Source of the DNA: KBS-96 sp963722585
GTDB taxonomy: Bacteria; Acidobacteriota; Terriglobia; Bryobacterales; Bryobacteraceae
NCBI GenBank assembly: GCA_963722585.1
Contig: CAVRNU010000065.1
Location: forward strand, 1 to 64,000
Direction: 5' to 3'
Length of the DNA stretch: 64,000 nt
Shown: positions 52,458 through 61,826 of the stretch, piece by piece
How the letters are laid out: each line of letters starts with the position of its first letter
Position numbering within the stretch: the stretch's first letter is position 1
The notes under the pieces: model-generated
Seen by the model: only the letters and a program-made list of their open reading frames with translations
Told to the model about the DNA's origin: nothing
The model's database searches: none
Program-made: the position numbers and the translations under genes

Positions 52458-55136
52458 CTATTCGTGATGCAAAGCCGCCAACGGATCGATGGACGAGGCA
52501 CGAAACGCGGGAAGCCATGCCGCGATCACCGCTGTGATCCCGAGCATTGCCAGCGAAAGGGCGAGTAGCACAGGATTATGAGGGTTAACGCCGTACAACA
52601 GACCGGCTATCGCTTTTCCGAGAAGCAGACTGAGCGCCACTCCTACGCAGCTTCCAATCGCTAACAGAGCTAAGACCTGCCGGATCACCAGCCATTGGAT
52701 CTGCCGCCGCTGAGCGCCGAGCGCCATGCGGATGCCAATCTCGCCGATACGGTTCGCCACATGATAGCTGAGTAAGCCAAACAAGCCGGTCGCGGCCATA
52801 ACGAGCGCGAGCGCACTGAAAGCGGCAGACAAGTAGGCGAGAAGCCGGTCCTCGACGAGTGCTCCGTCCTTTGTGCTGTCAAGCGTGCTAAAGCGGTCCA
52901 CATACTCGCGTCCTCTCGAATCGACAACGTGGCGGACCGCCGCAGCATCGAGAGTGCCCCCAAACGTCTTTATCAGAACCACGGGATTGGCTTCCGAATC
53001 CGGATGCTGCCAAAAATTCACGTAGGCAACCAAGGGCCTTCGATCATCCGGGTTGACCAAACTTAACTGCATGTCCGACGCGATTCCGATAATTTTCAAC
53101 CGTTGATAACCCGCTTCGTTGCCAACCCGCACGTGATGGCCGAGCAATTGACGGGGATCGCCGAGGCGCCGGGCAAGGGATTCGCTCAGAATCACGGTCG
53201 CCTCTCCCGATGTAGTTTCAGCGCGGCGGAAATCTTCGCCCTCGATAATCTTCGCGCCCAATGTTTGGAAGAAACCATCGCTGGCTGTTATCTGTTGCGC
53301 CTGAAATTCGTGGCCTGGCTCTGCGTTCTCGACCGATGCTACGGGTTCCAGATACGCAAAGGTGAAGAACGGAAGGTATTGGCAGAGCGTGACAGACGCC
53401 ACGTTCGGAAGAGATGCAAGCTGCTCTTGAATGTCTCGATAGTAAGCCGGCCGCGCGAAATCGTTATACGCGCCTGGGCGCGGATTGAGTTGCGTGGTCC
53501 AGACATTGTGTGTATTGACGCCCAAGTCGATTCCGTAAAGCCGCGACAAAGACGAGCTGAACAGACCGCTGCCCGTAACGAGCGCCAATGTGAGGGCAAT
53601 TTGGGCGGTGAGCAGGATCTTCTGCGAGAATGACTGGCCTGTCACGCTGCCCCGCCCGCTCTCTTTCAACGCTTCGTGACTCGAGAGGCGATTGGCCTGC
53701 CACACAGACACGCCGGCGAGCCCACAAGCCACGAGCAAAACCGCTCCCAAAAGAAAGATCGTCATTCGCCAATCGAAAGCCAAGCTGAAATCTAAATTCC
53801 CGAACATCCTGTTGCCTTGTGCGACCGCAAACTGATCCATTGCGCGCGCGAGCACAGTGCCTAACACCGCCGCTACAACGATCAGAATCAGGACTTCCCA
53901 AACAAACGCGCTCGCAATGTGGATTTTTCGCGCGCCGAGGGCGAGGCGCACGGCAATCTCCCTGCGTCTCGCGAGACTTCTTGCCAAAAGAACATTTGCC
54001 AGATTGACGCAGCTAATTAAAAGAATCGCGGCACAGATTCCAAAAATCGCATATAGCGGTTTTCCAAACCGGTCGCGCAAGAAATAGTCAATTCCAGTCT
54101 TTGCGGAAGTGACCGTCAGCTTGGTGTCGAAATAATCCTTGCGCTGCGCGGCGTTATAGCGATGCGGAACGCTCTGTTCGAGAAGCCGGGTTCTTTCGGC
54201 CGCGATCCGCGCCAGCACCTGGCTGTCCGATACTCCCGGCGCGCGCCGGGCCAATATATTGACCCAGTAATACGTCGGTGTTTTTCCGCCCGGCAAGCGG
54301 GAAGGCTCCTGGCGCAAAGGGATGATGATTCCCGCTGGAAAGCCGAGCAGGAGTCCCTCAAACTGCTTTTCAGCAACGCCAACAACAGTAAACGTTGCGC
54401 CTTGCATTTGAATGCGCTTTCCTAGAACATCGGGCCGTCCGGCAAATGCGCTTTGCCAGAGGGCCTCGGTAATGATCGCAGCCCCTTCCGTGCCCATTCG
54501 ATCGTCATCAGGAGTAATCGACCTTCCCAGTTGAACCTTGATGCCCAACGTTTGGAAGCAATCGCCGGTCATTCCGAGCATGCCCATCGAACGAATGGCC
54601 CCGCCGATCTCGAGCGCAGGATAGCCCGTGTCGAATCCGCAAAGTCCCTGAAATGCCGCGTCCTTGTAAAGAAGGTCAAGAACCGTGGAAGGCAATCCAT
54701 AGAGCTGGCCATCTTTGCCGATTGAAGAAATGCGAACCAGTTGTTCCGGCCGTTCCACCGGGAGAGGCCGCAGCACCAAGGCGTTGACGAGACTGAACAC
54801 GGCAAGGTTGGAACCTACGCCAATCGCCAAGATGAGAATGGCGATCGACGTGAATCCCGGGCTCTTGGTGAGACATCGCATCGTGTATTTCACGTTCCGA
54901 GCCAGCGCGTCGAGATGACGCCAGCGGTCAATCTCTCGGCATTCATCTTTCAAAGCCTCGATGCTGCCAAACTCGATTCGAGCGCGCCGGTATGCCTCTT
55001 GTTCGCTCATGCCTTCCAAGAGATGCTTCCTGGTCTGGAATTCAATGTGAGCCGCAAGTTCGTCTCGAAGCTCGCGGTCCGTCTGATTCCGGAAGAAAAG
55101 ACTTCGGAGACGCTCCAGGATGCTATGCCAGCGCAT
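52458..55136 (-). CDS. Orphan MacB-like ABC permease (ADOP family) with prefix domain, copy 4
   Basis: An 892-residue permease with a cytoplasmic prefix (RELRDELAAHIEFQTRKHLL, AYRRARIEFGSIEALKDECR). The first helix is SPGFTSIAILILAIGVGSNL, the central block ICAAILLISCVNLANVLLAR, the C-terminal block LLSYHVANRIGEIGIRMALG and the final signature RASSIDPLAALHHE. No ATPase is adjacent. The start lies three bases after the PadR stop, so the two are co-expressed. Substrate unknown. Confidence 0.88.
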   Translation of the reverse strand: MRWHSILERLRSLFFRNQTDRELRDELAAHIEFQTRKHLLEGMSEQEAYRRARIEFGSIEALKDECREIDRWRHLDALARNVKYTMRCLTKSPGFTSIAILILAIGVGSNLAVFSLVNALVLRPLPVERPEQLVRISSIGKDGQLYGLPSTVLDLLYKDAAFQGLCGFDTGYPALEIGGAIRSMGMLGMTGDCFQTLGIKVQLGRSITPDDDRMGTEGAAIITEALWQSAFAGRPDVLGKRIQMQGATFTVVGVAEKQFEGLLLGFPAGIIIPLRQEPSRLPGGKTPTYYWVNILARRAPGVSDSQVLARIAAERTRLLEQSVPHRYNAAQRKDYFDTKLTVTSAKTGIDYFLRDRFGKPLYAIFGICAAILLISCVNLANVLLARSLARRREIAVRLALGARKIHIASAFVWEVLILIVVAAVLGTVLARAMDQFAVAQGNRMFGNLDFSLAFDWRMTIFLLGAVLLVACGLAGVSVWQANRLSSHEALKESGRGSVTGQSFSQKILLTAQIALTLALVTGSGLFSSSLSRLYGIDLGVNTHNVWTTQLNPRPGAYNDFARPAYYRDIQEQLASLPNVASVTLCQYLPFFTFAYLEPVASVENAEPGHEFQAQQITASDGFFQTLGAKIIEGEDFRRAETTSGEATVILSESLARRLGDPRQLLGHHVRVGNEAGYQRLKIIGIASDMQLSLVNPDDRRPLVAYVNFWQHPDSEANPVVLIKTFGGTLDAAAVRHVVDSRGREYVDRFSTLDSTKDGALVEDRLLAYLSAAFSALALVMAATGLFGLLSYHVANRIGEIGIRMALGAQRRQIQWLVIRQVLALLAIGSCVGVALSLLLGKAIAGLLYGVNPHNPVLLALSLAMLGITAVIAAWLPAFRASSIDPLAALHHE

Positions 55137-55139
55137 ACT

Positions 55140-55475
55140 TTACGCCATCTCGAGTACTCGCCCGATCGCCACCGACAAACGCGCCCAGTCGTCAGTCTCG
55201 AGCTCCAGTTGTTTCTTTCCGGCCGGCGTCAGGCGATAAAAGCGGGCGCGCCTCCCTAGTTCCGAAGTGCCCCATTCGGCTTTAATCCAGCCCCGGTGTT
55301 CCAGGCGGTGCAGAGCCGGGTATAGGGAGCCTTGATTGACCTGCAAGACGTCTTGCGAAATCTGTTGGATCCTTTCCGAAACAGCCCAGCCATGCGCCGG
55401 ACCGGACCTCAAGGTGCGCAGAATCAGCAGATCGAGGGTGCCTTGCAGAAGATCCAGTCTGGGTTGGTTTGCCAT
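55140..55475 (-). CDS. PadR-family transcriptional regulator coupled to a permease
   Basis: A 111-residue winged-helix regulator with LLQGTLDLLILRTLRSGPAH, GWAVSERIQQISQDVLQVNQ, GSLYPALHRLEHRGWIKAEW and RRARFYRLTPAGKKQLELET. It is the first gene of a two-gene unit with the permease downstream. A near-consensus sigma-70 promoter stands just upstream (see 55492-55520), so repression by PadR would be needed to keep the unit silent. Confidence 0.92.
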   Translation of the reverse strand: MANQPRLDLLQGTLDLLILRTLRSGPAHGWAVSERIQQISQDVLQVNQGSLYPALHRLEHRGWIKAEWGTSELGRRARFYRLTPAGKKQLELETDDWARLSVAIGRVLEMA

Positions 55476-55491
55476 CTTGTCGCTCGTCTAC

Positions 55492-55520
55492 ACTATAAAT
55501 CTCGCGATGTCGCATGTCAA
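55492..55520 (-). promoter_or_regulatory. Near-consensus sigma-70 promoter of the PadR/permease unit
   Basis: On the minus strand TTGACA (55520-55515) and TATAGT (55497-55492) are separated by exactly 17 bases, and the PadR start lies 16 bases beyond the -10. This is the clearest housekeeping-type promoter seen in the window. Confidence 0.7.
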
Positions 55521-55555
55521 CAAGATTCCCGGCTCGAAAGCACACGCCTGAAATA

Positions 55556-57235
55556 ATGTCTTTCATGAGATTGTTGGGGCTTCTTATGGCAGGCACGCTA
55601 CTCACATCCGCTCAGACACCGCTTGACGATTTGGTCAACCATTTTTACGACGATTACTTCCACTTTTCTCCGTCCGAGGGCACCGCCGCCGGATTTCATC
55701 GCTACGATTCGTCGCTCGAAGACTATTCGCAGGACTCGATGCGCGCCTATGTCGCGATGCTGCGAAATTATCTCCCAAAGTTCGAGCAAGCTCCGCAATC
55801 GGACGATCGGGAACTTATGCTCTTAAAAATTCGCAGCCAGTTGCTCGCCATTGAGAATATCCGCTACTGGGTGAAGAATCCCGATTTCTATTCCAGCGGC
55901 GCGACCGAAAGCATCTTCTCGCTCATCAGCCGCAAGTTTGCCCCTCTTCAAGTACGGCTTCAAAGCGTAATCGCCAGAGAGAATCAGATTCCGCACGTGC
56001 TCGACGAGGCTCGGCGGAATCTCAGCAATCCGCCGCGTATCTTCACCGAGGTTGCCCTCGAGCAGCTTCCGGGAATAGAAGATTTTTTCTCGAACGATGT
56101 GCCCAAGGCTTTCTCAGACGTGAAAGATCCGGCTTTACTTGCCCGCTTCCGGAAAACGAACGATGGGGTTCTGGAGGCTCTGCGCAGCTACCAGGATTAT
56201 GTTAGGACAACTCTGCTTCCAAACTCGCATGGCGATTTCCGTATAGGCTCCGAAAACTACAGCAAGAAACTGCTCTACGACGAGGACGTCGATATCCCGC
56301 TCGACCGGCTGCTGAAAATCGGTTACGACAATCTACACGAGAACCAGCGCCATCTTGCCGATGTCGCGAAGAAGATCGATCCCAACAAGACCACGCAGCA
56401 AATTGCCGACGAACTGGCAGCCGATCACCCGAAGCCGGATGAACTTCTCGCCGCCTTCCGCAACACCTTCGCGAGCCTTATCGACTTTATTCAGACCAAG
56501 CACATCATCACCATACCCTCGCCGATCGAGCCGATCCTCGAGGAAACGCCGCCCTTTATGCGCGCGCTAACCACCGCTTCGATGGACACACCCGGTCCTT
56601 ACGAACGGAAGGCCACCGAAGCTTATTTCAATGTCACTCTCCCGGAGAAAAGTTGGTCCGCCGAGGAGACCCGGGAATTTATGACCGCATTTAACCGCGG
56701 AACCATCGCTAGCACCGCCATCCACGAGGCTTATCCCGGCCACTATGTTCAACTGCTGTGGTTTCAAAAGCTCAAGTCCAAGCCGGTAAAACTCGCGCAG
56801 GTCGCTTCGAACGTCGAAGGGTGGGCGCACTATTCCGAGCAGATGATGCTCGACCAAGGCTACGGAGATCACGATCCGAAATTGCGATTTGGTCAGTTGA
56901 TCGACGCTCTGCTTCGCGATTGCCGTTATATCGTGGGCATCGAGATGCACACCGGCAAAATGAGTTACGAGCAGGGAATCGATTTCTTCATGAAGCAAGG
57001 TTTCATGACGCGCGCCTATGCCGAGCGGGAAACCAAACGTGGCACCAGCGATCCTACCTACCTTTACTACACTTTGGGAAAATTGGAGATTCTGAAGCTC
57101 CGCGAAGACTACCGCCAAAAGATGGGAGCCTCGTTCAATCTCGAACAGTTCCACAACGATTTTGTGAAACAGGGCGGCATACCGATCAAAATTATTCGCA
57201 GGAATATGTTAGGCAACGATTCGCCGGCTTTGTAA
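55556..57235 (+). CDS. Exported DUF885-family protein (putative zinc peptidase)
   Basis: ATG 55556 is preferred because a signal peptide then begins at once (MRLLGLLMAGTLLTSAQ); the frame itself opens at 55514. The 559-residue protein shows the DUF885 pattern of long helices and the family's HExxxxH-type motif STAIHEAYPGHYVQLLW, followed by NVEGWAHYSEQMMLDQGYGD with a further Glu and His. Members are presumed zinc-dependent peptidases acting outside the cytoplasm. The gene ends against the second copy of the palindromic element. Confidence 0.85.
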   Translation: MSFMRLLGLLMAGTLLTSAQTPLDDLVNHFYDDYFHFSPSEGTAAGFHRYDSSLEDYSQDSMRAYVAMLRNYLPKFEQAPQSDDRELMLLKIRSQLLAIENIRYWVKNPDFYSSGATESIFSLISRKFAPLQVRLQSVIARENQIPHVLDEARRNLSNPPRIFTEVALEQLPGIEDFFSNDVPKAFSDVKDPALLARFRKTNDGVLEALRSYQDYVRTTLLPNSHGDFRIGSENYSKKLLYDEDVDIPLDRLLKIGYDNLHENQRHLADVAKKIDPNKTTQQIADELAADHPKPDELLAAFRNTFASLIDFIQTKHIITIPSPIEPILEETPPFMRALTTASMDTPGPYERKATEAYFNVTLPEKSWSAEETREFMTAFNRGTIASTAIHEAYPGHYVQLLWFQKLKSKPVKLAQVASNVEGWAHYSEQMMLDQGYGDHDPKLRFGQLIDALLRDCRYIVGIEMHTGKMSYEQGIDFFMKQGFMTRAYAERETKRGTSDPTYLYYTLGKLEILKLREDYRQKMGASFNLEQFHNDFVKQGGIPIKIIRRNMLGNDSPAL

Positions 57236-57255
57236 AGGGCTGCTGTGAACTAACA

Positions 57256-57362
57256 GAACTTCGTCACATCCGCTCCCTACCGGTCGCGGTTCCGATACGC
57301 GCGTTGATCCATAAGAACTTACAGAACCGCGCGCGTTAGCAAGCGGCTTAGTGACTAAGTTC
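57256..57362. repeat. Palindromic MITE-like element, copy 2
   Basis: A 107-bp element homologous to 16346-16451. Left end gaacttcgtcac and right end gtgactaagttc are inverted repeats with one mismatch in twelve. Inner arms cgcggttc (57285-57292) and gaaccgcg (57324-57331) are perfectly complementary, so the whole can fold into a long stepped hairpin. It lies between the convergent DUF885 and GH36 genes. Confidence 0.75.
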
Positions 57363-57364
57363 AG

Positions 57365-59557
57365 CTAATCCACCCGCGCAAATTCAACCGAGGTGCTGTC
57401 GTAGTCGCCGATCAACTTCAACGACAATCCATTATTCATCAGGAACGATCCCGTGTAGGTATCGTTTCGATCCATCAGTTTGCTGTCCATCCTGACAACC
57501 TTGTAAGTAGCGCTCGGGTCGAGACCCTTCAGATAAATATTGGGCGTTGCATTCCCGAACTGCTGTGAATGCAGAAACGCAAACAGAACAGCTTGCTTAC
57601 CATCCTGCGCTACGTATTCATTAGCCGTTAGCTCGCCTTCTCGAGGTGAAAGCAGCCGGTATAAACTTCCGGTCTGAACGGTGTTCCTGATTTGCTTGTA
57701 ATAAGCGATCATTTTCGCCGCCAGATCGAAATCGGCCGCCGCCCACTTATTCAAATTGGCTCCAACGCCCAGAGACCCTTGCATCGCCACAAGGAAGCGG
57801 TAACTGAGCGGCGTGCTGCGTTGGTTCGTATTCGGGACATCGGTGACCCAAGCCATCATGATTTTCGGCGCGTACGCATAAGTAAAGCCTTCCTGAATCT
57901 TCAGACGGTCGAACGCTTCCGTATTGTCCGATGTCCACACTTCGTCTACCCGCCGCAAAATGCCGAGATCCACTCGTCCTCCGCCGCCCGAGCACGACTC
58001 GATCTCGAGGCCGGGATATTTGGCGCGAAGCCGGTCCATAATGCCGTACACATGTTGCACGTACTTGATCCAGATCTCCTTTTGCTCTGGAATTGGCGCT
58101 TCCGGCCATCCCGGCTCGGAAAAATGCCGGTTCATGTCCCACTTGATGAACTTGATGTTGTTTTCAGAAAGCACCTTATCGATCGATTCAAAGATGTACT
58201 CGGTCACATCGTCTCGGGCCATGTTGAGTACGAGTTGATGGCGCGCCTCTGTGCGCGGGCGGTCTGGAAAATGCATGGCCCAATCCGGATGTTGTCGATA
58301 CAGGTTGCTGTCGGGGTTCACCATTTCCGGCTCAAACCACAAGCCGAAATCCATGCCCAGCCTGTTTACATACTGAATCAGCGGGCTAAGCCCGTTCGGA
58401 AACTTCTGCCGGTTCACCACCCAGTCACCCAAGCCCGCATGATCGTTATTCCGCTCGCCAAACCAGCCATCGTCCATCACAAAGCGCTCGACTCCGATCT
58501 TCGCGGCTTTTTCCGCCAATGCTTTCTGACCTGCTTCGTTGACATCGAACTCAGTCGCTTCCCACGAGTTGTAAAGGACCGGCCGCGGATGGGGGTTCTT
58601 ATGGTCGGGAAGTATTTCGTTCATTTCCAGCCGGTCGAGGCAGCGCGACGCGCCTCCAAAACCTTCGCTGCTGAATCCGCCGTAATAAGCCGGGGTTTCG
58701 AGACGCTCGCCGGGCTTGAGCGGATAGCTGAAATCGAAATCGTTGAATCCGCCGGTGACGCGGACCTGGTGCACGGGCGTCTCTTCGACTACCATTTTCC
58801 AATTGCCGCTCCACGCGAGTGCTCCAAACCAAACGCGGCCATGTTCCTGACCGGCCGTTCCGTTTTCGTCGATCGCGAACCATGGATAGATTTGATGACT
58901 CGTATTGCCGCGCCGGCTCTCGAGTGTGACCGCACCCTGATCAATCGGCTGCTGCTGAAGCTGGTCCTCACCCGCCCAGCGCCCCGCCGCGTAGGTCAAG
59001 CGGTATTTCTGGTTGCGGGGAAGATACCAGACTCCGGTTTGCGCACTCTCGATTGTCACCACTTGCGGCGTTCCGTTCTCGATAACTGCCCGCTTCTCGA
59101 TCACGTCTTCCGCCGCATAAACGCGATACTCGAGCGTGACGAAGAGGTCGTATCGAATATCTTTCGCGCGAAGCCGCAGCGTATCGCCGTCCGCTTTCGC
59201 GTCCGAATACTTCAACACCAAATCACGCACGCCGTCGGCCAGCGCTACTTTGAGCGACGGTTCGGCATACATACGTCCTCCCCAGCCTGGGTACTCGGAG
59301 TTGGTCGTCGTCTCGCTGCCATCGAACGAAGCCCACTCCGGCGCTGAATGCGCCGGCCCAAGGTCCTCCGGATGCGTCAATTTTGCGCCCCAATACAGAT
59401 TTTGCAGCTCGCCGCGTTCGTTCACGCCCACCACATAAGTGGCATGGTCCGTCTGCAAAAACCAGGTCTTCTGTTGAGGGCTGTATTGGACGGTTTGAGC
59501 TTTAGCGGATAGAGCGGCGCCACACACAACGGCGAGAAACGCGAGAACTGTTTTCAT
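57365..59557 (-). CDS. Exported GH36 alpha-galactosidase
   Basis: A 730-residue enzyme from ATG 59557 with a signal peptide (MKTVLAFLAVVCGAALSAKA). An N-terminal beta domain is followed by the (beta/alpha)8 barrel. The nucleophile is Asp474 in FIKWDMNRHF and the acid/base Asp544 in VWTSDNTEAFDRL; the 70-residue spacing agrees with characterised GH36 enzymes. Other family marks are NSWEATEFDVNEAGQ, FVMDDGWFGERNNDHAGLGD and ESCSGGGGRVDLGILRR. It would release alpha-galactosyl residues from oligosaccharides in the periplasm. Its start lies nine bases from the divergent truncated permease frame. Confidence 0.93.
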   Translation of the reverse strand: MKTVLAFLAVVCGAALSAKAQTVQYSPQQKTWFLQTDHATYVVGVNERGELQNLYWGAKLTHPEDLGPAHSAPEWASFDGSETTTNSEYPGWGGRMYAEPSLKVALADGVRDLVLKYSDAKADGDTLRLRAKDIRYDLFVTLEYRVYAAEDVIEKRAVIENGTPQVVTIESAQTGVWYLPRNQKYRLTYAAGRWAGEDQLQQQPIDQGAVTLESRRGNTSHQIYPWFAIDENGTAGQEHGRVWFGALAWSGNWKMVVEETPVHQVRVTGGFNDFDFSYPLKPGERLETPAYYGGFSSEGFGGASRCLDRLEMNEILPDHKNPHPRPVLYNSWEATEFDVNEAGQKALAEKAAKIGVERFVMDDGWFGERNNDHAGLGDWVVNRQKFPNGLSPLIQYVNRLGMDFGLWFEPEMVNPDSNLYRQHPDWAMHFPDRPRTEARHQLVLNMARDDVTEYIFESIDKVLSENNIKFIKWDMNRHFSEPGWPEAPIPEQKEIWIKYVQHVYGIMDRLRAKYPGLEIESCSGGGGRVDLGILRRVDEVWTSDNTEAFDRLKIQEGFTYAYAPKIMMAWVTDVPNTNQRSTPLSYRFLVAMQGSLGVGANLNKWAAADFDLAAKMIAYYKQIRNTVQTGSLYRLLSPREGELTANEYVAQDGKQAVLFAFLHSQQFGNATPNIYLKGLDPSATYKVVRMDSKLMDRNDTYTGSFLMNNGLSLKLIGDYDSTSVEFARVD

Positions 59558-59565
59558 GAGGCAGA

Positions 59566-61587
59566 ATGTCGGCTGACTTCGGATTTTCTCACGAGCGGCT
59601 TCCGGTCGAAACGCACCATGCCGCATGGCACACCTACTTCGGCGGCGACCCCGGCATTCTGCACCGGCGGGTTATCTTGGATGGGCAAAGTTGTCAAATC
59701 GTCGGCGTCCTCGAACCTGGCGCGTTTGACCGCGATGAAACTCAATTTTGGAAGCCGCTCGTTTTCACTCCGGATGAAATATCGAGCGCAATTCATTGGC
59801 TTACGGTTTACGGACGTCTGCGACCCGGGATGACCTTAACGCAGGCCGGGCAGCGAATGCAGGCCATCTATGCCGCTCTCCGTGCGACTGGATCTGCAGA
59901 TGAAGATCGTGAAGGAAGCATCGTTGTCGAGCTACTCTCGCGTTTGCTGGTGGGCGCGGATCTCCACCGGTCAATCGCGGTCGCCTTCGGCGCCGTCTTC
60001 CTCGTCTTGTTGATCGCTTGTGCGAACGTCGCCAACTTACTGTTCGCACGGGGAGCCGCGCGTAGAAGGGAGTTGGCAGTTCGCGCCGCGCTAGGCGCGG
60101 GACGCGGGCGCCTGTTTGCTCAGCTGCTCACCGAGTGTTTGGCGCTGTGCGTGTTAGGAGGCGCGGCAGGGATTGCTATTGCTTTTCTTCTGATCCGGCT
60201 CGCGAAACCCATTCTGTTGCAGTCTCTCCCTTTCACAGCCGATGTGACGCTCGATCTGCATGCCCTTGCCTTCGGAATCGCCGTTGTTTTGGGAGTTACA
60301 TTGCTGACTGGCGCATTTCCCGCGTTGCAAGGTTCGTTTGATGATCTTGCCGGCTCCTTGAAGCAAGCAGCACGTGGTTCTTACGGTACACGCCTGAGGC
60401 TGCGGCGCGCCATCGTCATTGGAGAAGTCGCGCTCTCGCTCGTGTTGTTATGCGGCGCTCTTCTCCTGATCCGAAGCCTGCTAAAGCTCCAACAACTCGA
60501 TACCGGAGTTCGGATTGAAAATGTAATTACGACGTCCATCAACCTGTCGACAGAGACCTACTCGACACCTCAGAAAGCGGCGCTCTTCTATGAAATGCTT
60601 GCCGAGCGCCTTCGCGCCGTGCCGGGAGTTGCGAAGGTTGGCATTTCTACATTTCTGCCTCTACATTGGATCAGCAATGGCGAGGGCATATTTGTTTCCG
60701 GTGCTGAGAAGCAAGTGCTGGTCCGGTTTAAGCGTGTCGACGTTGGTTACTTCCGGACGCTCGACATTCCCGTGCTCGCTGGGCGCGGCATCAACGATCG
60801 AGACCGCGAGGGTTCGCCGCGCGTCATTGTCATCAATCAAGCGCTGGTCGCCCGGTTGGCAGACGCAGCAGGTATGAAAGGTCCGGTCGGGAAAATGGTT
60901 CGCCTGACGTCGAGCGATTACCTGGGGCAGCACCCGGTGATATCGGAGGTGCAGATCGTCGGTGTGATTCGAAGCGAACGTACCGCGTCGCCAGGATACC
61001 CTGATCCTGCTGTTGTATATGTGCCGTTGGCGCAGGCGCCGAATCCCAACATTAAACTCCTCGTTCGCTCCCAAGATGGGGTGGCGGCCGTGATGCCGGC
61101 CATTCGCCAGGCCGTGCGCGAAATCGATCCTAATCTGCCCCTTGGCGATGTCGCCACTATGCAGCAAGTCCGGGACGATACACTCTCGGGAATCAGCCGT
61201 CCTGCGTGGCTGATCGGAGCGTTTGCGTCTGTAGCAGTTCTCCTTTCTGCAATCGGTCTGTACGGCGTCGTCTCGTACTCGGTGACACAGCAGCGGAGGG
61301 AATTGGGTATTCACATCGCTTTGGGCGCGCGGCCGGCAGATGTGCTGTCACACGTTTTGCGGAACGCGCTGGCGATGGTTGGCGTGGGTCTTGTATTCGG
61401 ATTGATCGGCGTTTATGCGCTGACCAGGATTCTGACCAGCCTGTTGTTCGAAGTTTCGCCGCTCGATCCTCTCGCACTTGCCATAGCATGCATTTCCATG
61501 ATGGCGATCGGCCTGGTTGCAGGGTTTTTTCCGGCCCATCGCGCGGCACGTTTTGATCCCGTGGTCAGTCTTCGGGACGCTGGGTAA
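59566..61587 (+). pseudogene. Orphan MacB-like ABC permease (ADOP family), 5'-truncated, copy 5
   Basis: The open frame begins inside what is the first periplasmic domain of the family (AAWHTYFGGDPGILHRRVIL, QIVGVLEPGAF). It then continues normally: central block VFLVLLIACANVANLLFARG, second repeat YGVVSYSVTQQRRELGIHIA, last helices and terminal FDPVVSLRDAG. Compared with copies 1-4, about 150-170 N-terminal residues including the first membrane helix are absent. The break falls exactly at the start of the divergent GH36 gene, so a deletion or insertion there removed the 5' end. The remaining 670 residues are without frameshifts, suggesting a recent event or residual function. Confidence 0.8.
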
Positions 61588-61616
61588 GTTCTTCTGAGTC
61601 AAAGTGCAAATCGGAA

Positions 61617-61636
61617 CCGCGAGCACCAGCGAGCGG
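61617..61636. repeat. REP-like hairpin
   Basis: CCGC-gagcaccagcga-GCGG (61617-61636) is a short hairpin of the same general type as the core of the palindromic elements in this window. It stands 30 bp after the truncated permease. The rest of 61588-61826 holds no gene that I can see. Confidence 0.4.
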
Positions 61637-61771
61637 GCGGATTTTAAACAGTGGAGCCCCCCTATGATCGACTGCTAACAAAGGAATGATGTAAGGAGCT
61701 TACCTCTAAGTACGTTTTAAAACAGTAGGGCAGAGACAGATACCCAGAGAGACGAATAGAATAGAAGAGCA

Positions 61772-61807
61772 CTATACCGATGACCGCCCAATCTGCGTCT
61801 GGTATAG
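61772..61807. promoter_or_regulatory. Inverted repeat upstream of the TonB-like gene
   Basis: CTATACC (61772-61778) and GGTATAG (61801-61807) are perfectly complementary arms separated by 22 bases, ending 19 bases before ATG 61827. It may be an operator or an mRNA hairpin controlling the ribosome-binding site gagga at 61816-61820. Confidence 0.35.
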
Positions 61808-61826
61808 GAGTCTTCGAGGAAGCTTG

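Noticed and set aside
57692..59347. A 551-codon open frame antisense to the GH36 gene
   Set aside because: It lies wholly within a well-conserved enzyme gene, has shadow-like composition and no family motif; long antisense frames are common in GC-rich DNA.
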